DNA of 64,000 bases from Rhizophagus irregularis (taxonomy: Eukaryota > Glomeromycota > Glomeromycetes > Glomerales > Glomeraceae): assembly GCF_026210795.1 (NCBI RefSeq), contig NC_089449.1, positions 1,116,001 through 1,180,000 of the forward strand, read 5' to 3'. The position numbers were made by a program, and so were the translations under genes. Positions 37,897 through 50,192 of the stretch are shown here, in pieces. Below the pieces are notes generated by a model, which saw nothing but the letters and a program-made list of their open reading frames with translations, ran no database searches and was not told the DNA's origin. Position 1 is the stretch's first letter. Every line of letters begins with the position of its first letter.

Positions 37897-39957
37897 ATGG
37901 TCAAAAAGAAGAGTGGAAGGATACTTAACCCCGCGGACGCTCATCGTAAGTTATTAATATTCTTTCGATATTTATGATTTCATTACCAATTAATTTGTTT
38001 TCAAATATTAGGCAAAGCGATGCGGCAGAAGGAAATCAAAAAGGTTTGTAATAATTGTAATATGTTAATTTGTTAATTAATTGTATAACCAACAATTTTA
38101 TTTACTTATACAGAATAAGGCCGAAAGAAAACGAGTTAGAACACTTGTAATGGTACATAAAGATACATCAAAACTTGAAGAAGAGATAGTCCGATACAAA
38201 GCGCTCGGTTTGTTATCTTAAAATTTATTCTTTATTGGTATATTTTTAGTTTTCTTTTTAAGAACAAAGGATGATTTCTAACAAACTAATTGATTTTTTT
38301 TTTAGACAGAGAAAAGAGATTGGATAAAAATGGAAAAGCTAAATTAAAAGATTTAGAAGATAAATTTAAAAAGATATTAGAGACTAAAAAGGTAGCTTAT
38401 TATTGGAATCATTTTTTTTTTTCCTGAATTAATTTGTTGAATATTTACAATTAAAATCATCTCTAATAATTTAGGCTCATGGAGTAAATTTACAAAAGTA
38501 CGAATTGTTTTTTGTGATCATATTTAATTCTTTGTTAAAATATTAAATCAATTTTATAATAACAATTTTAGAGAGAAAGAGAAGCCTACAACGAAAGAAC
38601 ATGTTCCCGTATATTTTCACCCAACCTTAAATCCTTCTGGATTACCGCCACCCGGTGTTGGTGTCAAATGTAATTTATATAATTTATATATAAGTTCACT
38701 TATGATTATGTTTATTATAATTAGTCATTTACTCATTATGACATTTATTTTAGCTGAGGAAGAGAAAGAAGATTCTTCCGAGGCAGACGATAGTGGAAGT
38801 GGAGATTCTGATAATGATTCTGAAGCTGGTGTGTATTCTTTTATTATTGATTTATTATTATTATTATTATTTAACCGATCTAATTAACGAATTTACGTCA
38901 GAAGATAAACAGGAATCAGATGATGATATCCCATTACCTCCAGGTGCTCCACCCGCAAAAGAATCTGATGACGAATTACCTGAACTACCTCCGGGTCCAC
39001 CCCCTAAAAAAGAAGAATCTGATGATGATGAATTACCAGATTTACCTCCTGGTCCACCACCAAATTCTAACATATCATCATATTCACATTCTTCAGCTAT
39101 GGCGAGGCCATCCCCGTCTCATCCACCATTCGGATTCAATCATCAAGGCTCACCATTTCCCCCACCACCCGGTACCTTTGTATTTAATAGTCCTTTAGCG
39201 TCACAGAGCCAAAGACAAAATGTAAGACCACCACCTCCTCCAGCATTTGTATCTGGTATAGGTAAGTCAAAGTATTTATTATATTATATGGGAGAAATGT
39301 AAAATAATCTAATATTTTAACCCGTTAGGTCCGAATCCGTTCTCATCGCCGCCACCAGCGCCAATGCATTCATTACAAAGTCAAGGTTATCCTGTGAGAC
39401 CTATGGATATACCGCATCCTAGACCTCCACCCTTTAGTTCACAAGTTTCTCATTACGGACCACCACCTCAGATACCAAATAGTAATAACAACATATCTTC
39501 ACGAACATTTTCACATCAATCAATATCAAACAATACGAAAACTATTAATAGTCAGTATAATAAAGCTGCAGCAAATGCTGCGACTGCTACACCAGTTATA
39601 CAGGCTGCACCTCAAGTTAGAAATCTTCAAAAGGAATTGACAACTCTCGTACCAACTGCTTTACTAAGGAAGAAGGCGGCCGCTAGTAAACCTAAAGTAG
39701 CAAGACCTATTGTCAACGCAGCACCCAATATTGATGATGGTTTAATAGATGAATTGTCAACTATTACACCTACTAAAAGATCTGCTTCTACTGCAATACC
39801 TTTATTACAAGATCAACAAAAATCATCAGAAGTAGATTCTTCACAATTAAAAGGAGGAATTACATCAAGTAGTGCACCTTCACCTGCAAAGAAAGCAAAG
39901 AAAAAGAAAGCCGATGAATATGAGAAATTTATGGCGGAGATGCAAGATTTATTGTAA
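37897..39957 (+). CDS. WBP11: WBP11 orthologue (spliceosome-associated), nine exons
   Basis: Exons 37897-37945, 38012-38043, 38114-38207, 38306-38391, 38475-38497, 38572-38669, 38754-38828, 38902-39261 and 39329-39957 join to 481 codons. The order of parts is that of WW-domain-binding protein 11. First a basic N-terminus (KKKSGRILNPADAHRKAMRQ, KEIKKNKAERKRVR) matches the Wbp11 domain. Then comes a coiled stretch (DREKRLDKNGKAKLKDLED), an acidic Ser/Asp region, and Pro-rich PPGPPP blocks that bind WW/PQBP1-type domains. The closing segment has VPTALLRKK and ends DEYEKFMAEMQDLL, as in animal and fungal relatives. WBP11 acts in the nucleus in pre-mRNA splicing. It is shorter than human WBP11 mainly in the Pro-rich region. 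Confidence 0.93.
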
Positions 39958-40982
39958 ATTGATTGTGTCTGATTTTTTTTTTTGTGAATTAATAAAAGGA
40001 TATAATAATGAATTATGGTTGAAGATCATTAAAAAATAGTATCACGTGATTCATCGTGTGTATTTTGCAAAACGTTCTCTATATTCTCTATATTGCTCTT
40101 TTAACCTTTTAGCTACAAGTTTACTTATTATTTAAATAAAACCTTCTTTAACAAATCTCGGCGGTAGTTTTATTAGAAACATCGCGTTGCGTCATCAAAA
40201 AAAAATTATGGATAATACCTGTATATAACTCCCGATTGAATTCTTGCAATTTTTGGCCACCAAGAGTGTCATCATGAGTGAGATATAATCTTTCTGCTAA
40301 GTGCTAACTGGTAGAGACTAGGGAGCCAGAGAGTTCCTATTAGTTTACCAGTTTCTGATCAGCTTGGGTGCTAAGTTATTATGTTTCAATTTTAGCCAGT
40401 TTGTGCTAAAGACTTCAAATACATACCATTAAAATGTAATACATGTTTCCATTTTATAGCCCAAAATTGTATAGCCAGTTTGTGTTAATGAAGGTAAAAA
40501 ATTGTATCTGAGACTTTTACCATTATTTTTATACCACCTTTAAGTATATATTTAGAATGATAGGGGCTTCTTCCATTATTTTATATAAAAATTATACCTT
40601 CAGATGTGTCATTTTTTTTATACCAGGAAAATAAGGAATATTTCAATAATGCTCAATAATGTATATGGTATTACTGACATTAATCCGTTACTTGAAGATG
40701 ATGATGGGAAGTCTGTTTTGTTTTTAGATAGCTTGGTATTCTTTTTGAATGGTGCAAACTTACACAAGACATGTATATTTTAGATATTAATGAAATAGAA
40801 GGTTTTGCAAACATTCTTTACCATCCAGAAAAGAAGTGTATTATAGTAAAAGTAAAATAACTGCATTTTTATATATATAAAGCTTCTTCTTTCTTTTTAA
40901 CTATGTTTTGTAATAAAGCTTACATCTTTTATTTTTTGTCTTGAATAAGTTTTAATTTACCTGTTAGATTAGAAATATGGGT
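39958..40982. other. Intergenic 3' of WBP11
   Basis: No gene. AGCCAGTTTGTG recurs at about 40394 and 40474 in similar contexts, a decayed direct repeat of about 80 bp. The rest is AT-rich. Confidence 0.4.
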
Positions 40983-41131
40983 GCTTTGCAGTAGAAAGTG
41001 ATGAAACTACTAAAAAAAATAAAAAATGAGTTAATATAAAATCTGAACAAATTATAGCATTTAGAATATTTTTGGTACATAAAAGAAAATTTGAATTTTT
41101 TTAGTAGTTTTGTTTTTTTCTACTGCAAAGC
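40983..41131. mobile_element. Small foldback element, GCTTTGCAGTAGAAA ends
   Basis: GCTTTGCAGTAGAAA at the left and TTTCTACTGCAAAGC at the right are perfect inverted repeats. They extend inward through AAACTACTAAAAAAA and its complement TTTTTTTAGTAGTTT for about 35 bp. It is about 150 bp with no coding content. No clear target duplication. Confidence 0.75.
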
Positions 41132-41302
41132 GTTCATATAGCCTATATGATAGTTATATATATATTTTTTGCTATATATAAGAAGATTTCTTTACACTTT
41201 GGATTTTAAATGTAATATAAAAATTATTATAATAAATAAAAAACAAACATATTATAATGCATAAAAAATGAAACCCAATTTAGTTAGACAAACTTTATTA
41301 TA

Positions 41303-42263
41303 CAGTCAACTCTCTTTATAGTCACACATTTGGGACAGTCCATATTTGGTGATTATAAAGAGATGTGACTATATAAAAAATTTCTTATATTTGTATATCA
41401 TAATTCCGGCCAAAAATTAACATAATTTTGGCCAGAATTATACTTAAAACTTTATTGTATCGTAACTTCGCCAATATTAATCGTAGAGAAATGATCTTAC
41501 CGCCATTCGATTCGTCTTGATGAGACGGTTCTAATGGTATAAAATAAGTCGAAATCCAATCACTAGATTAATTTCCGAAATTAAAAAAATATTAATGGTT
41601 TTTGTGTAATAACTCTGCCAATATTGATCCTAGAAAGACGATCTTACTACCATTCGATTCGTCTTGATGAGACGAATCTAATGGTATAAGATACATCGAA
41701 ATCCAATCACTAGATCAATTTCCGAAATTAAAAAATATTAAATGGTTTTTAAGTAATAACTCCGTCAATATTGATCACAGAGAGATGAGCTTACCACCAT
41801 TCGATTCGTCTCGATGAGGTGATTCCAACGAGCTATAAATCGTCTTTTTACAATCACTAGGTACCGAGAAATCTAGCAAAATGTTAAATGGCGCAGTAAA
41901 CGTAAATCAAGAAATATTATAATGCCGATGTTTAACATTTTGTTGAATAACTCGTCAGCCAGTTATCGGAAAAGGATAAAACTACCACCATTCGATTCGT
42001 CTCAGTGAGACGATTCTAACAAGCTATGATACATCTTTGTACGATTATTAGATGCCAAGTTATTTAATATATTCTTTATATAACTGTGATTATAAACGGT
42101 TCTTTTTAATATAAGATTTTTGAAGATAGGTGTGATAGTGACTATAGATAGATTGTGACTATATAGGATAGTTTTTAATAATAAAGTGTTTTGAACATTC
42201 AACTGGTGTGACTATATAGTAGAATGTGACTATAACGGGAGTGACTATAGAGGGAGTTGACTG
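41303..42263. mobile_element. TA-flanked non-autonomous element with internal modules
   Basis: The left CAGTCAACTCTCTTTATAGT and the right, reverse-complemented, CAGTCAACTCCCTCTATAGT are terminal inverted repeats flanked by TA (41301-41302, 42264-42265). Subterminal GTGACTATA words recur several times at both ends. The interior has no transposase; it contains four copies of a palindromic module (41504, 41651, 41798, 41987). About 960 bp. The terminal CAGTCAACTC matches the smaller element at 17601-17797. Confidence 0.85.
41460..42050. repeat. Tandem array with CATTCGATTCGTCTYGATGAGAC modules
   Basis: Each unit carries GCCAATATTGATC, then a short spacer with GATCTTACYACC, then ATTCGATTCGTCTTGATGAG, in which CGTCT...AGACG is a dyad. 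It continues with TCTAATGGTATAA. Unit starts at 41504, 41651, 41798 and 41987 give spacings of 147, 147 and 189 bp. The third and fourth units are more diverged. Confidence 0.85.
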
Positions 42264-42265
42264 TA

Positions 42266-43430
42266 TTAAGAAAAAATAGAGTTTCTGATGAATGATAATT
42301 TTTATGTAAAATATTCAAAAGCTTGTTAATATATATAAAAAGATATGAATTTCTATTACTAGTATATGATTTATTAACCATTTATATTCTAGTTGGAATT
42401 CATAGTAACTATGATTATTCTTAATCTTTTCAACCAATTCTGATAAGCTTGGCAATTTGCATATAATAATATTATTTTTTCAAGTAAATTGATATTATTT
42501 GAAATTTTATTAGGATATTTAATCTGAACTAACATAAAAATATCTAAGTATTCATCTTTTGATCTCCATATAGTTTTCAGTATTCACTTTGATATCTTTT
42601 AAATCACATCTCCATTAGTTTTCAAGGAAACAGATGTTGATTGTTTCTTTTTTAGATTAAAATTAATTGTTTTTTTCTTTTTTAATAGGAGCTGAAATTA
42701 TTATACCTAGTGATACCTGGCTAAACTCTTTTTACCAAAAATTTTGGTTTTGTTACCAACCAGTTTCGGTTTCGTCATTGACTAAACTATATAGTAATAA
42801 TTTTTAAATTTAAATTTTAATTATATAAAATTATAGTTTTATTATAAAAATATATGAAATTATATTATATATATAATAGTTTTATAAATTCCTTTAAAAA
42901 ATATTATATTTTAATATAAATTTATTATTATTTTTTTTTATAAGTAATTATTATAATTAAAAATCCATGGAAATCTATAAAAAATCCATGGAAATACTAT
43001 GGAATATTGAATTTTGGCATTTTGTTTTTTAATTTTAAATGTCTAAACTATTTCAATTTAGTCAAATGACTAAATATTTCAGTTTCGCCCAGAATCTCTA
43101 ATTATACCAAACACAATAATTATAATTTTTTCCTAGTTCATCAACTTCCAAGAGACATTGATCATTACTGAATGACTTTTGCAACTGCTTATTATTATTA
43201 TCTATTGATAAATTTGTTTGAAATATCAAAAAAAAATTTTATCTGACTCAGAAATATGAATTTTATTTTTCTTATCTTGAGATTTTTCTTTGGAAAAAAG
43301 AAGTTAATCATATAAAGATAATTGAAAGTATTTTATAAAGTAATTATCATAATTATAGTTCCATTCACTTTTGCATTTATTGATTGTAAATTGGAGCTGT
43401 TGAAAACTTGATTGTTTTTGATATATTTTA
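42266..43430. other. AT-rich interval before AAA-ATPase remnant
   Basis: No gene. Near 42960-43005 the word AAAATCCATGGAAAT is directly repeated. GTTTCG/CAGTTTCG words near 42765 and 43080 are similar to repeat debris elsewhere in the window. Confidence 0.4.
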
Positions 43431-43433
43431 AAG

Positions 43434-44665
43434 AATAGGTATCAATATTTGGAAAAAACTCTCCTCGTTAGTATTTCCTGTGTTGCTAAGTCAGAATATT
43501 TATCTGGACTTAATAACTTGAAAGTATTCCCAATGCATAACAAAAAGTTTGTGGATTATTTCAGATTTACTGAAAATGAAATCTTTATTCTCCTTCAATA
43601 TAACGATAAAGACAACCAGTTGGATGATGTTATTAGGCAATAGTATTATGGATATAAGGCTGGAAATGAAATTCATTTGTACAATTTCTGGTCAATCAAT
43701 TCTTATTTGGATGAGGAAACTTTAAAGGCATAATGGATAGATACAAATAAGCCTTGCGTTAGATTTGGAATTGTTTAATAATATTGTTGTAATATGGTTG
43801 AAATCATAACAGAAGGTACCGTAACTATTAAAAAATTACTTTGGCACTCAACTGAAGACTTTAGAGAAAAGACATTAACATTACTTCAAAAAGGTACAAT
43901 TGATGTAAAGATCTTGAAAGACATTGATTACAACACACTATCTCCTCATGCAAATAATGTAATATGGACTCTACTATACTACGGTGATTATTTTACCATA
44001 AACGAAAATGAAAATCTACGCATTCCAAATACAAAGGTTTTTACAAAATGGAAAGGATGGTTAAATAATAAAGTTTTATCTAATCCAGATTTAAATTTTT
44101 CATATGCATTTAAAAGCAACTGATTAGCAAAAATTAAAAAAAAGATGAAGTAATTGTCAAAAAACTTGGTATTTTTGTTTGAAAAGTTATTAAAGCCATT
44201 ATTATAGCACAAAATATTTCCTTTAAGAATTTATATATACAATGCTGGAGATGCTTTTACAATGCAATCTCACAAAATTTGAGGAGGAACTTCCAACAAT
44301 AATAAAGGAATTTCTTTCATATTTTGATATTACAGATAAAACAGTAGAAGCTAATTATCATTAGTTCATGGTTGGCATATTTTCACCAATGTGATATTAT
44401 AATTATGAGTTAACGTCAAATAGAAAAGCTGGCAATAGACATTTTGATATCAGAATTATACCAATCACAGAAGATGTAATTTATCTGATATCGGCAATTT
44501 TGGAAATTAAAGTATGCAAAAAGAACAAAAATAGTGATGAATATGAATATGTTGATGAGTTATCCAGTGATGAAGAAATCAAATATGGAAATGAAAATGA
44601 AATAAAACGTGAGCTTCAGAAGAACTTGATTCCATTTACAACTTTTTTCAAGCTGATAGAATAGG
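43434..44665 (+). pseudogene. AAA-ATPase-like / PD-(D/E)XK nuclease gene, dead
   Basis: Recognisable pieces are LLVSISCVAKSEYLSGLNNL and KVFPMHNKKFVDYFRFTENE, the end of the AAA-ATPase-like domain (PF09820 type). After in-frame stops come YYGYKAGNEIHLYNFWSINS, then STEDFREKTLTLLQKG and VIWTLLYYGDYFTINENENL. The C-terminal nuclease half (PF08011/PDDEXK type) has RKAGNRHFDIRIIPITEDV and a later AILEIKV, fitting the D...ExK signature. Stops interrupt it at least near 43641, 43730, 43777, 44121 and 44362, and the N-terminal P-loop part is missing. The family is common in bacteria and, as I recall, expanded in Rhizophagus. The copy is a decayed 5'-truncated gene. Confidence 0.8.
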
Positions 44666-44947
44666 AAAAAACTTATATATAAAAGTATAAAAGTAATTTA
44701 TTTCTAATTGTAATTCTATTAAGGTTGTAATTTTATCTTATTTATCTTACTTATTTTATTTCTTTCAATTTGACAGTGGAGAAAAAGAGGATATATATGA
44801 CAAATTGCAAAGTTTACTTAAAGAGCAACTTCCCAAATAGTAGTTTTAAGAAAAAGTAGCATGTGTTATATATAGTAATGAATACTATCCTGATGTTAGT
44901 TCATAGCAACAAAAAACTATCATATAAACAATAGAGATTTCCATTTA

Positions 44948-47900
44948 GGCCGCTCCAACAAATAGTTTCGTTTAACATCACATGACATGAAAAAAATAGA
45001 GGGGGGCGGGGGTAAAATTTTGTACATATTAAATTTTAAACACATATATAAAGTCACGTTATTTTATTAGATGTAATGATTGTAACGTTAAATTTGCGAT
45101 ATTGTATTACAATCGACCACTTGTATCAACACTTAATTTATATTATTAACATGTGAACAAATCGTATTTTCTTTTTCTTTTTTCTTTGTTCGATAAACTT
45201 TTCTTTTTCTTTCGTGTAGTATCAGTAAATAAAACTGCAGAACTGACGATACTTTTTTTGGAAATTATATACATCAAATGTTGTATTTGTTTGTAACAGC
45301 CTATGAAAATGGCATATCTTTAGTAAAATCAGCAGTGGTTGGTATTAAAGAGTCCGGAAATTTTGAAGATTTATTAAAAGAGGCACTTTCAAATGAACTT
45401 ATTTTAGAAGATAAGCTGGTAAAAGTTGATCTTCAATGTAATGATTCTTCAGCTTGGCATCCTGTATTAAATGGCCTTACCGAAAATTTAGAAGCATGTT
45501 TTCAATTGAAGGCGCAGCATGTACGTTTTACAATATCTCATAGTATATCAATTCCCGATGAGTTATCTAATGAAGGATCTTCAGCATTTAATTTCATGAT
45601 GACACAACAACGCCTAAAAAAACTTCCACCACTTTACAACTCCCAATTTCGTAATGATTTGCTCTATAATGATTTTTTAAAAATTTTGCAAGAAAGGAAA
45701 CTGGGATGGCTGAATGATAATCATTTAACTATTGGGCATTCTTTTATCCGCAGAGTTACCGATTTAGTATGGTATTTAGATCCTCATCTTGGCAAATTAG
45801 AAAAACGCGGCTTGAAACTACCAAAAATTATAGCCAAACTTCCTGTATATGCTTCTGAAAGTCATTATAATCTCTATCATGATACTACGAAGCATAAAAA
45901 AATTGAAATATCACGAGAAAAACTTGAGTCATTTGTTAAAGCTTTAATTTTATCTATTCAACAACCTTGGACACGCCTATTACATTGGGAAGAAGTAATT
46001 AAAGATATTGATGATCTGATAAAAATAGCTCAAGAATATGCCAACTATCTTCAAGGGGTTAATAATAGAATGCGTACTATACATACGAGTCTGGTTCCTG
46101 TAAGAAATGGGCGGGATGATATTACAGTTGAGAATATTGAAGCTGTTGACTTATATCCATCTCAATATGAGTTTTTAGCACAGCTTCTTCGTGAATCCAA
46201 TGATTATGATCTTCTAAATATAGATCATTTGCTTCCTCCCAAGCCACAAAATATATATCTCTTTTTTCAAAATATTTGTGCTGATGTATCCTTCACGCTA
46301 TATCGTTATTATCATGGCAATTATCTCGGTACATTAAATTTTGTATGGAAAATTCCTTCTTTGGATAAATGTGACAAGACAAAAGAAGCAAAAAATATTT
46401 CTGCAGCATACGACCAAATCCCAATCTATTGTACAAGACAAATGCGAAAAAATGTGATAAATAAGGTTTTTTTCTTTTTTTTTTGTTTATATTTCAGTTA
46501 AAATATTTCTTTTGAAAATATTGAAAATACTAAATATACACCAACCTTTTTATAGTATTCTTTAATAGTTAAAGCATCACGCTCAATTCTGCAAGTACTT
46601 TATCAAGATTTAACAGGAGATGTATCAACACCAGATAATGAAATTAATAAGAAAACACATGAACGGATAAAATTGATGCTAGATACCCAAGATCCTGATA
46701 TTATTATAGATCTTCGTAAGATTATTAATGAAAAAGGCACAAAATTTGATGTCTTTTGGAACGAAATGCAAGATTACTTTAATGAGGTAATGATTATTAA
46801 TTTAAATACTATTTTTGTATTTATATCTTATATAATTTATATCAAGATCATCTCAAATTTTAAAAAGGTTACGCCTGCAGTGCATGATCGACGACATACC
46901 TCAACTTTATATATGCCAATTGCCATCTCAGTTAAGGATCTGGTGCAAATCATAATTGAACGATTAGAAAATAAATATGGCATCATACCAAATGATATTG
47001 AAATACCTTCAACTGAATGGGTGCGATTACAATTTTGGCCAAAAACAGAATTTTCAGAAAATCGGTATACAGGCAGGTTTCAAATTCGATATATGATTCA
47101 AGCTCGTCAAATACGCAAGTCTCATATTGATTCACATTACTGTTCTGCACTTTGGAGATATTTACGTGAATTTGCTATTAAATTTAAAGAGTATACAACA
47201 TTAATTTGTGCTGGATTGATGACAAACATAAAGTTCCTATTGGAGAATCAGTTGCTACTTCAACAGGAGTGAGAAATAAATCAGCATTAACTACTATAGA
47301 TGGAATACTTAATTCTTGTGATCATGATTTTACAAAATTATCTTTGACCCCTTCGGCATCTTTATTTGTTGACATTCCAAATAGTATATCAGATTCATTT
47401 TACCAGGGTCAAGTATATATAGCATATAAAGATACAATTTTTCAACCAAGTTCTGCTATACGACATGCAACAGAATTCTATAATAATTATTCTATTCAAT
47501 ATCAAGATAATATTAACAAACCTAAAATTTTACTTTTATATACTGATGGTGGTCCAGATCGCGATGCACGTATGGATCTGTTCAAATATCATTGATAGCC
47601 TTGTTTTTAAAAGGTAACTTTGATTTCTTAGCTGCTGTACGAACTGCCTCCTTACCACAGTTGGGCCAATCCAGCTGAACGTATAATGTCAATATTAAAT
47701 CTTGCTTTGCAAGGTGTTGCTTTGAAGCGAGAAGATATGAGTGGATTATCAGAACAAGCTTTTGAAAAGCTTAAAACTTTATCTGAAATCCGTGAAGGAG
47801 CTAATTCTAATTCACATTTAAAAGAAGAGCTTATTAAATCAATTAAAATTACTCAAGAATTCCTTGAAAATCGTACTTCACGACTTTCTTTACATGATTT

Positions 47901-49118
47901 AAAATTCAAAATCGCTTCTCCTGCCATAGAAACTGAAATTGATTCTTTATTTGAGGTATTTTTTATATTAATATTTGCTTAAATTTATTTTTGTTAATCA
48001 TTAATATTATAATAGTCTATATTAACAGCTGAAAGTCAGCTTACAATTAATGATACAACGCTAGTAGAATTAAGAAAATTTCATAAATTAAAGGAATTTA
48101 TTGATACGCATTGTCAAATTAGACAATATTCATTTCAGGTATGTCAAATAGAGTAAAATGCACTTATATATATTCATTGTATTCGAAATTTATCACAAAA
48201 CTCTAATTTCTGCAGATTAAGAAATGCAATAATAGTGAATGTACTATCTGTTTACCAGTTGAATTACCAATTGAAGTATTTGATGAATTGCATTTTTTGC
48301 CTGATCCTGAACCATCTATTGGTAAGAATTATACAACCTTTTTGCATAAAGTGCTCAAAATTCTAATTATGTTTTTGGGCATTTTTATTTTAGCTGATTC
48401 TAATCATTATAAGGATTTTCCAAGTATATATGGGACTCAAACATCTGAAAACTTTCGTCCAAGTAAAGCAGGACAACTAGAAGCTGATAATTTACCCCAG
48501 GGCATTTTCAATAATAATCGTGTTCGCGAATTCGTTGAATGTGATTTTTGTGGAAAAATTCGATGCATTTATAGTATGAGTGCTTTAAAAAAAGAGCAGA
48601 TATCCACATTACAGCTCAAAATAAATGATAATGATTTTACTTGTGGAATTGAAGAATGGATGCCACCTTCACATGAGCTGAAAGGTATTGTTTTTATTCG
48701 TCAATCTCTTAGCTGTGATTCTCCAATTGAAAGTGGTTATTATTCAAATCGCCTAAAAAAACCTCCTATTTGTTATTATTGTGGTAAAAATAATTCATTG
48801 GTGGAGGCAACTGACGATTTACTTCATGGATATCAATCTGTATATCCACTTTGTTCTAATTGTCAACTTTCAGGTCATTCTTTTCATACTTGGGGTAAGA
48901 AAAAAGTTAGTGAATTAACAAGAAAAAGGAAAAGAGAATAATTTTTGTATTATATAATCTTTTAATAAATAATTTGTTAAGTAAAATGATTGTTATTTTA
49001 TCTTTATTATCGTATTTTTATAAAATCACGTGATATACAAAATGTACATTTAAATCTGAATTTTTTGAAATAATGAGGGGGGGGTTGATGTTAAACGAGA
49101 CTATTTGTTGGAACGGCC
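44948..49118 (+). mobile_element. 4.17-kb DNA transposon, 33-bp TIRs, TTA duplication
   Basis: The left end GGCCGCTCCAACAAATAGTT continues to TCGTTTAACATCA. The right end, reverse-complemented, is GGCCGTTCCAACAAATAGTC continuing in the same way, a 33-bp inverted repeat with two mismatches. TTA lies immediately outside both ends (44945-44947, 49119-49121). TTA duplication and GGCC-type ends are typical of PIF/Harbinger elements, but the encoded protein does not look like their transposase. The element contains one multi-exon gene on the plus strand, G-rich tracts near both ends (45000, 49077), and nothing else. Confidence 0.9.
45278..48941 (+). pseudogene. DDE-type transposase-like gene, frameshifted
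   Basis: Exons run 45278-46465, 46556-46786, 46868-~47985 and then small exons to 48941. The N-terminal 400 residues are helical with no known domain. The middle carries three blocks fitting an RNase-H-fold DDE triad: IDDKHKVPIG near 47215, LLYTDGGPD near 47536-47559 and HSWANPAERIMSIL near 47656-47695. The C-terminus has CxxC pairs (CTIC, CDFCGKIRC, CYYCGKN, CSNCQ) that could form zinc ribbons, and a basic end RKRKRE. Frame breaks occur near 47213, between the GGPD block and 47590, and near 47650, each separating pieces that belong together. This copy is therefore inactive. As I recall, the family is abundant in Rhizophagus; its superfamily is unknown to me. Confidence 0.78.
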
Positions 49119-49246
49119 TTATTTATAACTGTTCGTCATCTCAAATATAGATCAAGATAAATATTAATTTAATGTAATTGGTTTTGTTTTTTAGTAATAC
49201 ATATATTAAAAACAATATTATAGGTGACGTATAACATAATTAGCAA

Positions 49247-49650
49247 GTGTTAGAAAAAATCTGGTCAAGCAAATGTTATTGTTGTAAAACCAAATTTATT
49301 ATAATTGTCCTTTCTTATGGCAAGGAGCCTTATTATCAGAATTCAAACTCTGAATCTGATTCAAAAGAAGTTGGTATACCATTAAATTCTTATCTATCAC
49401 TAGCATCATATATTGGATATTGGCCATCAAATGAGACATTTGATAGAATTTCTTGGTATGATATAGTATGAAATCAACATCTATCAATTGGATATGGTGT
49501 TTGTATATATTTCAATGATATTCTTAAATATTTAATAGAAGATGATAATGATTACGAAATCTGAGAGGCATTAGCACAGATAATAAAGAAAAGATATTAC
49601 ACTGGTATAAGAACTACAAAATTGGTTGATATTTTAAGTCTGAGTTATTA
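49247..49650 (+). pseudogene. Gene fragment with in-frame stops, family unknown
   Basis: One frame reads SLASYIGYWPSNETFDRISW, a stop, then NQHLSIGYGVCIYFNDILKY, a stop, and EALAQIIKKRYYTGIRTTKL. The composition and continuity across three stops indicate a decayed gene rather than chance. It begins just outside the right end of the DNA transposon. It may be the remains of a gene the transposon landed beside; the left side (44.8-44.9 kb) does not obviously continue it. No domain recognised. Confidence 0.5.
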
Positions 49651-49940
49651 AGAATATTCTTATTGAAGTACTAATAAATTTTTGCACCTTATAACATTCT
49701 TTTTTTTTTACTATACCTACCAATTTATACATTAAAATTTACAATTTCTCGTTAAATGCTGAGAAAGAGAACATTACTGCTGGATCTGTTATTTACCAAG
49801 AATTGAAGACAATCCCTGAATATTTCAAAATAAGCTGAAAAGTATTACCAAGCAGGCTGTGGTATTTGTGAGAAATCAATATGAACAAGGTTCTTCATAC
49901 TACCATACTACTCTTCTCAAAATTCTATCAAAGGTAAGAT

Positions 49941-50184
49941 AGGATCCCACTTATTTATAATAAAGGTCACTGTAACTATAAGGTAAATCACTAAGAAAAA
50001 AATTTTGATGATTTTACTATAAATAGATAAATTATATCTAAAAAATAAAATGGTACATTTCATTATTATGATTTTTTTTCCTTTTAAATCAATTAACCAA
50101 TAATATTAAGAATTAGAGTAAGATAAAATTACTAGTAAATTTGAAATTTTTTCCAGAGATCTTTATTAGAAGTAAGCGAATCCT
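49941..50184. mobile_element. 244-bp inverted-repeat element, ~8-bp duplication
   Basis: The left AGGATCCCACTTATTTATAA and the right, reverse-complemented, AGGATTCGCTTACTTCTAAT are related inverted termini followed by AAAGGTC/AAAGATC. Flanks GGTAAGAT (49933-49940) and GGTAAAAT (50185-50192) match at 7 of 8 positions and look like an 8-bp target duplication. The interior has GGTAAA words and no ORF. It is a short relative of the element at 51815-53182. Confidence 0.75.
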
Positions 50185-50192
50185 GGTAAAAT

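Noticed and set aside
42002-42381. Two 60-66-codon minus-strand ORFs
   Set aside because: They lie in the right end of the CAGTCAACTC element and reflect GTGACTATA repeats.
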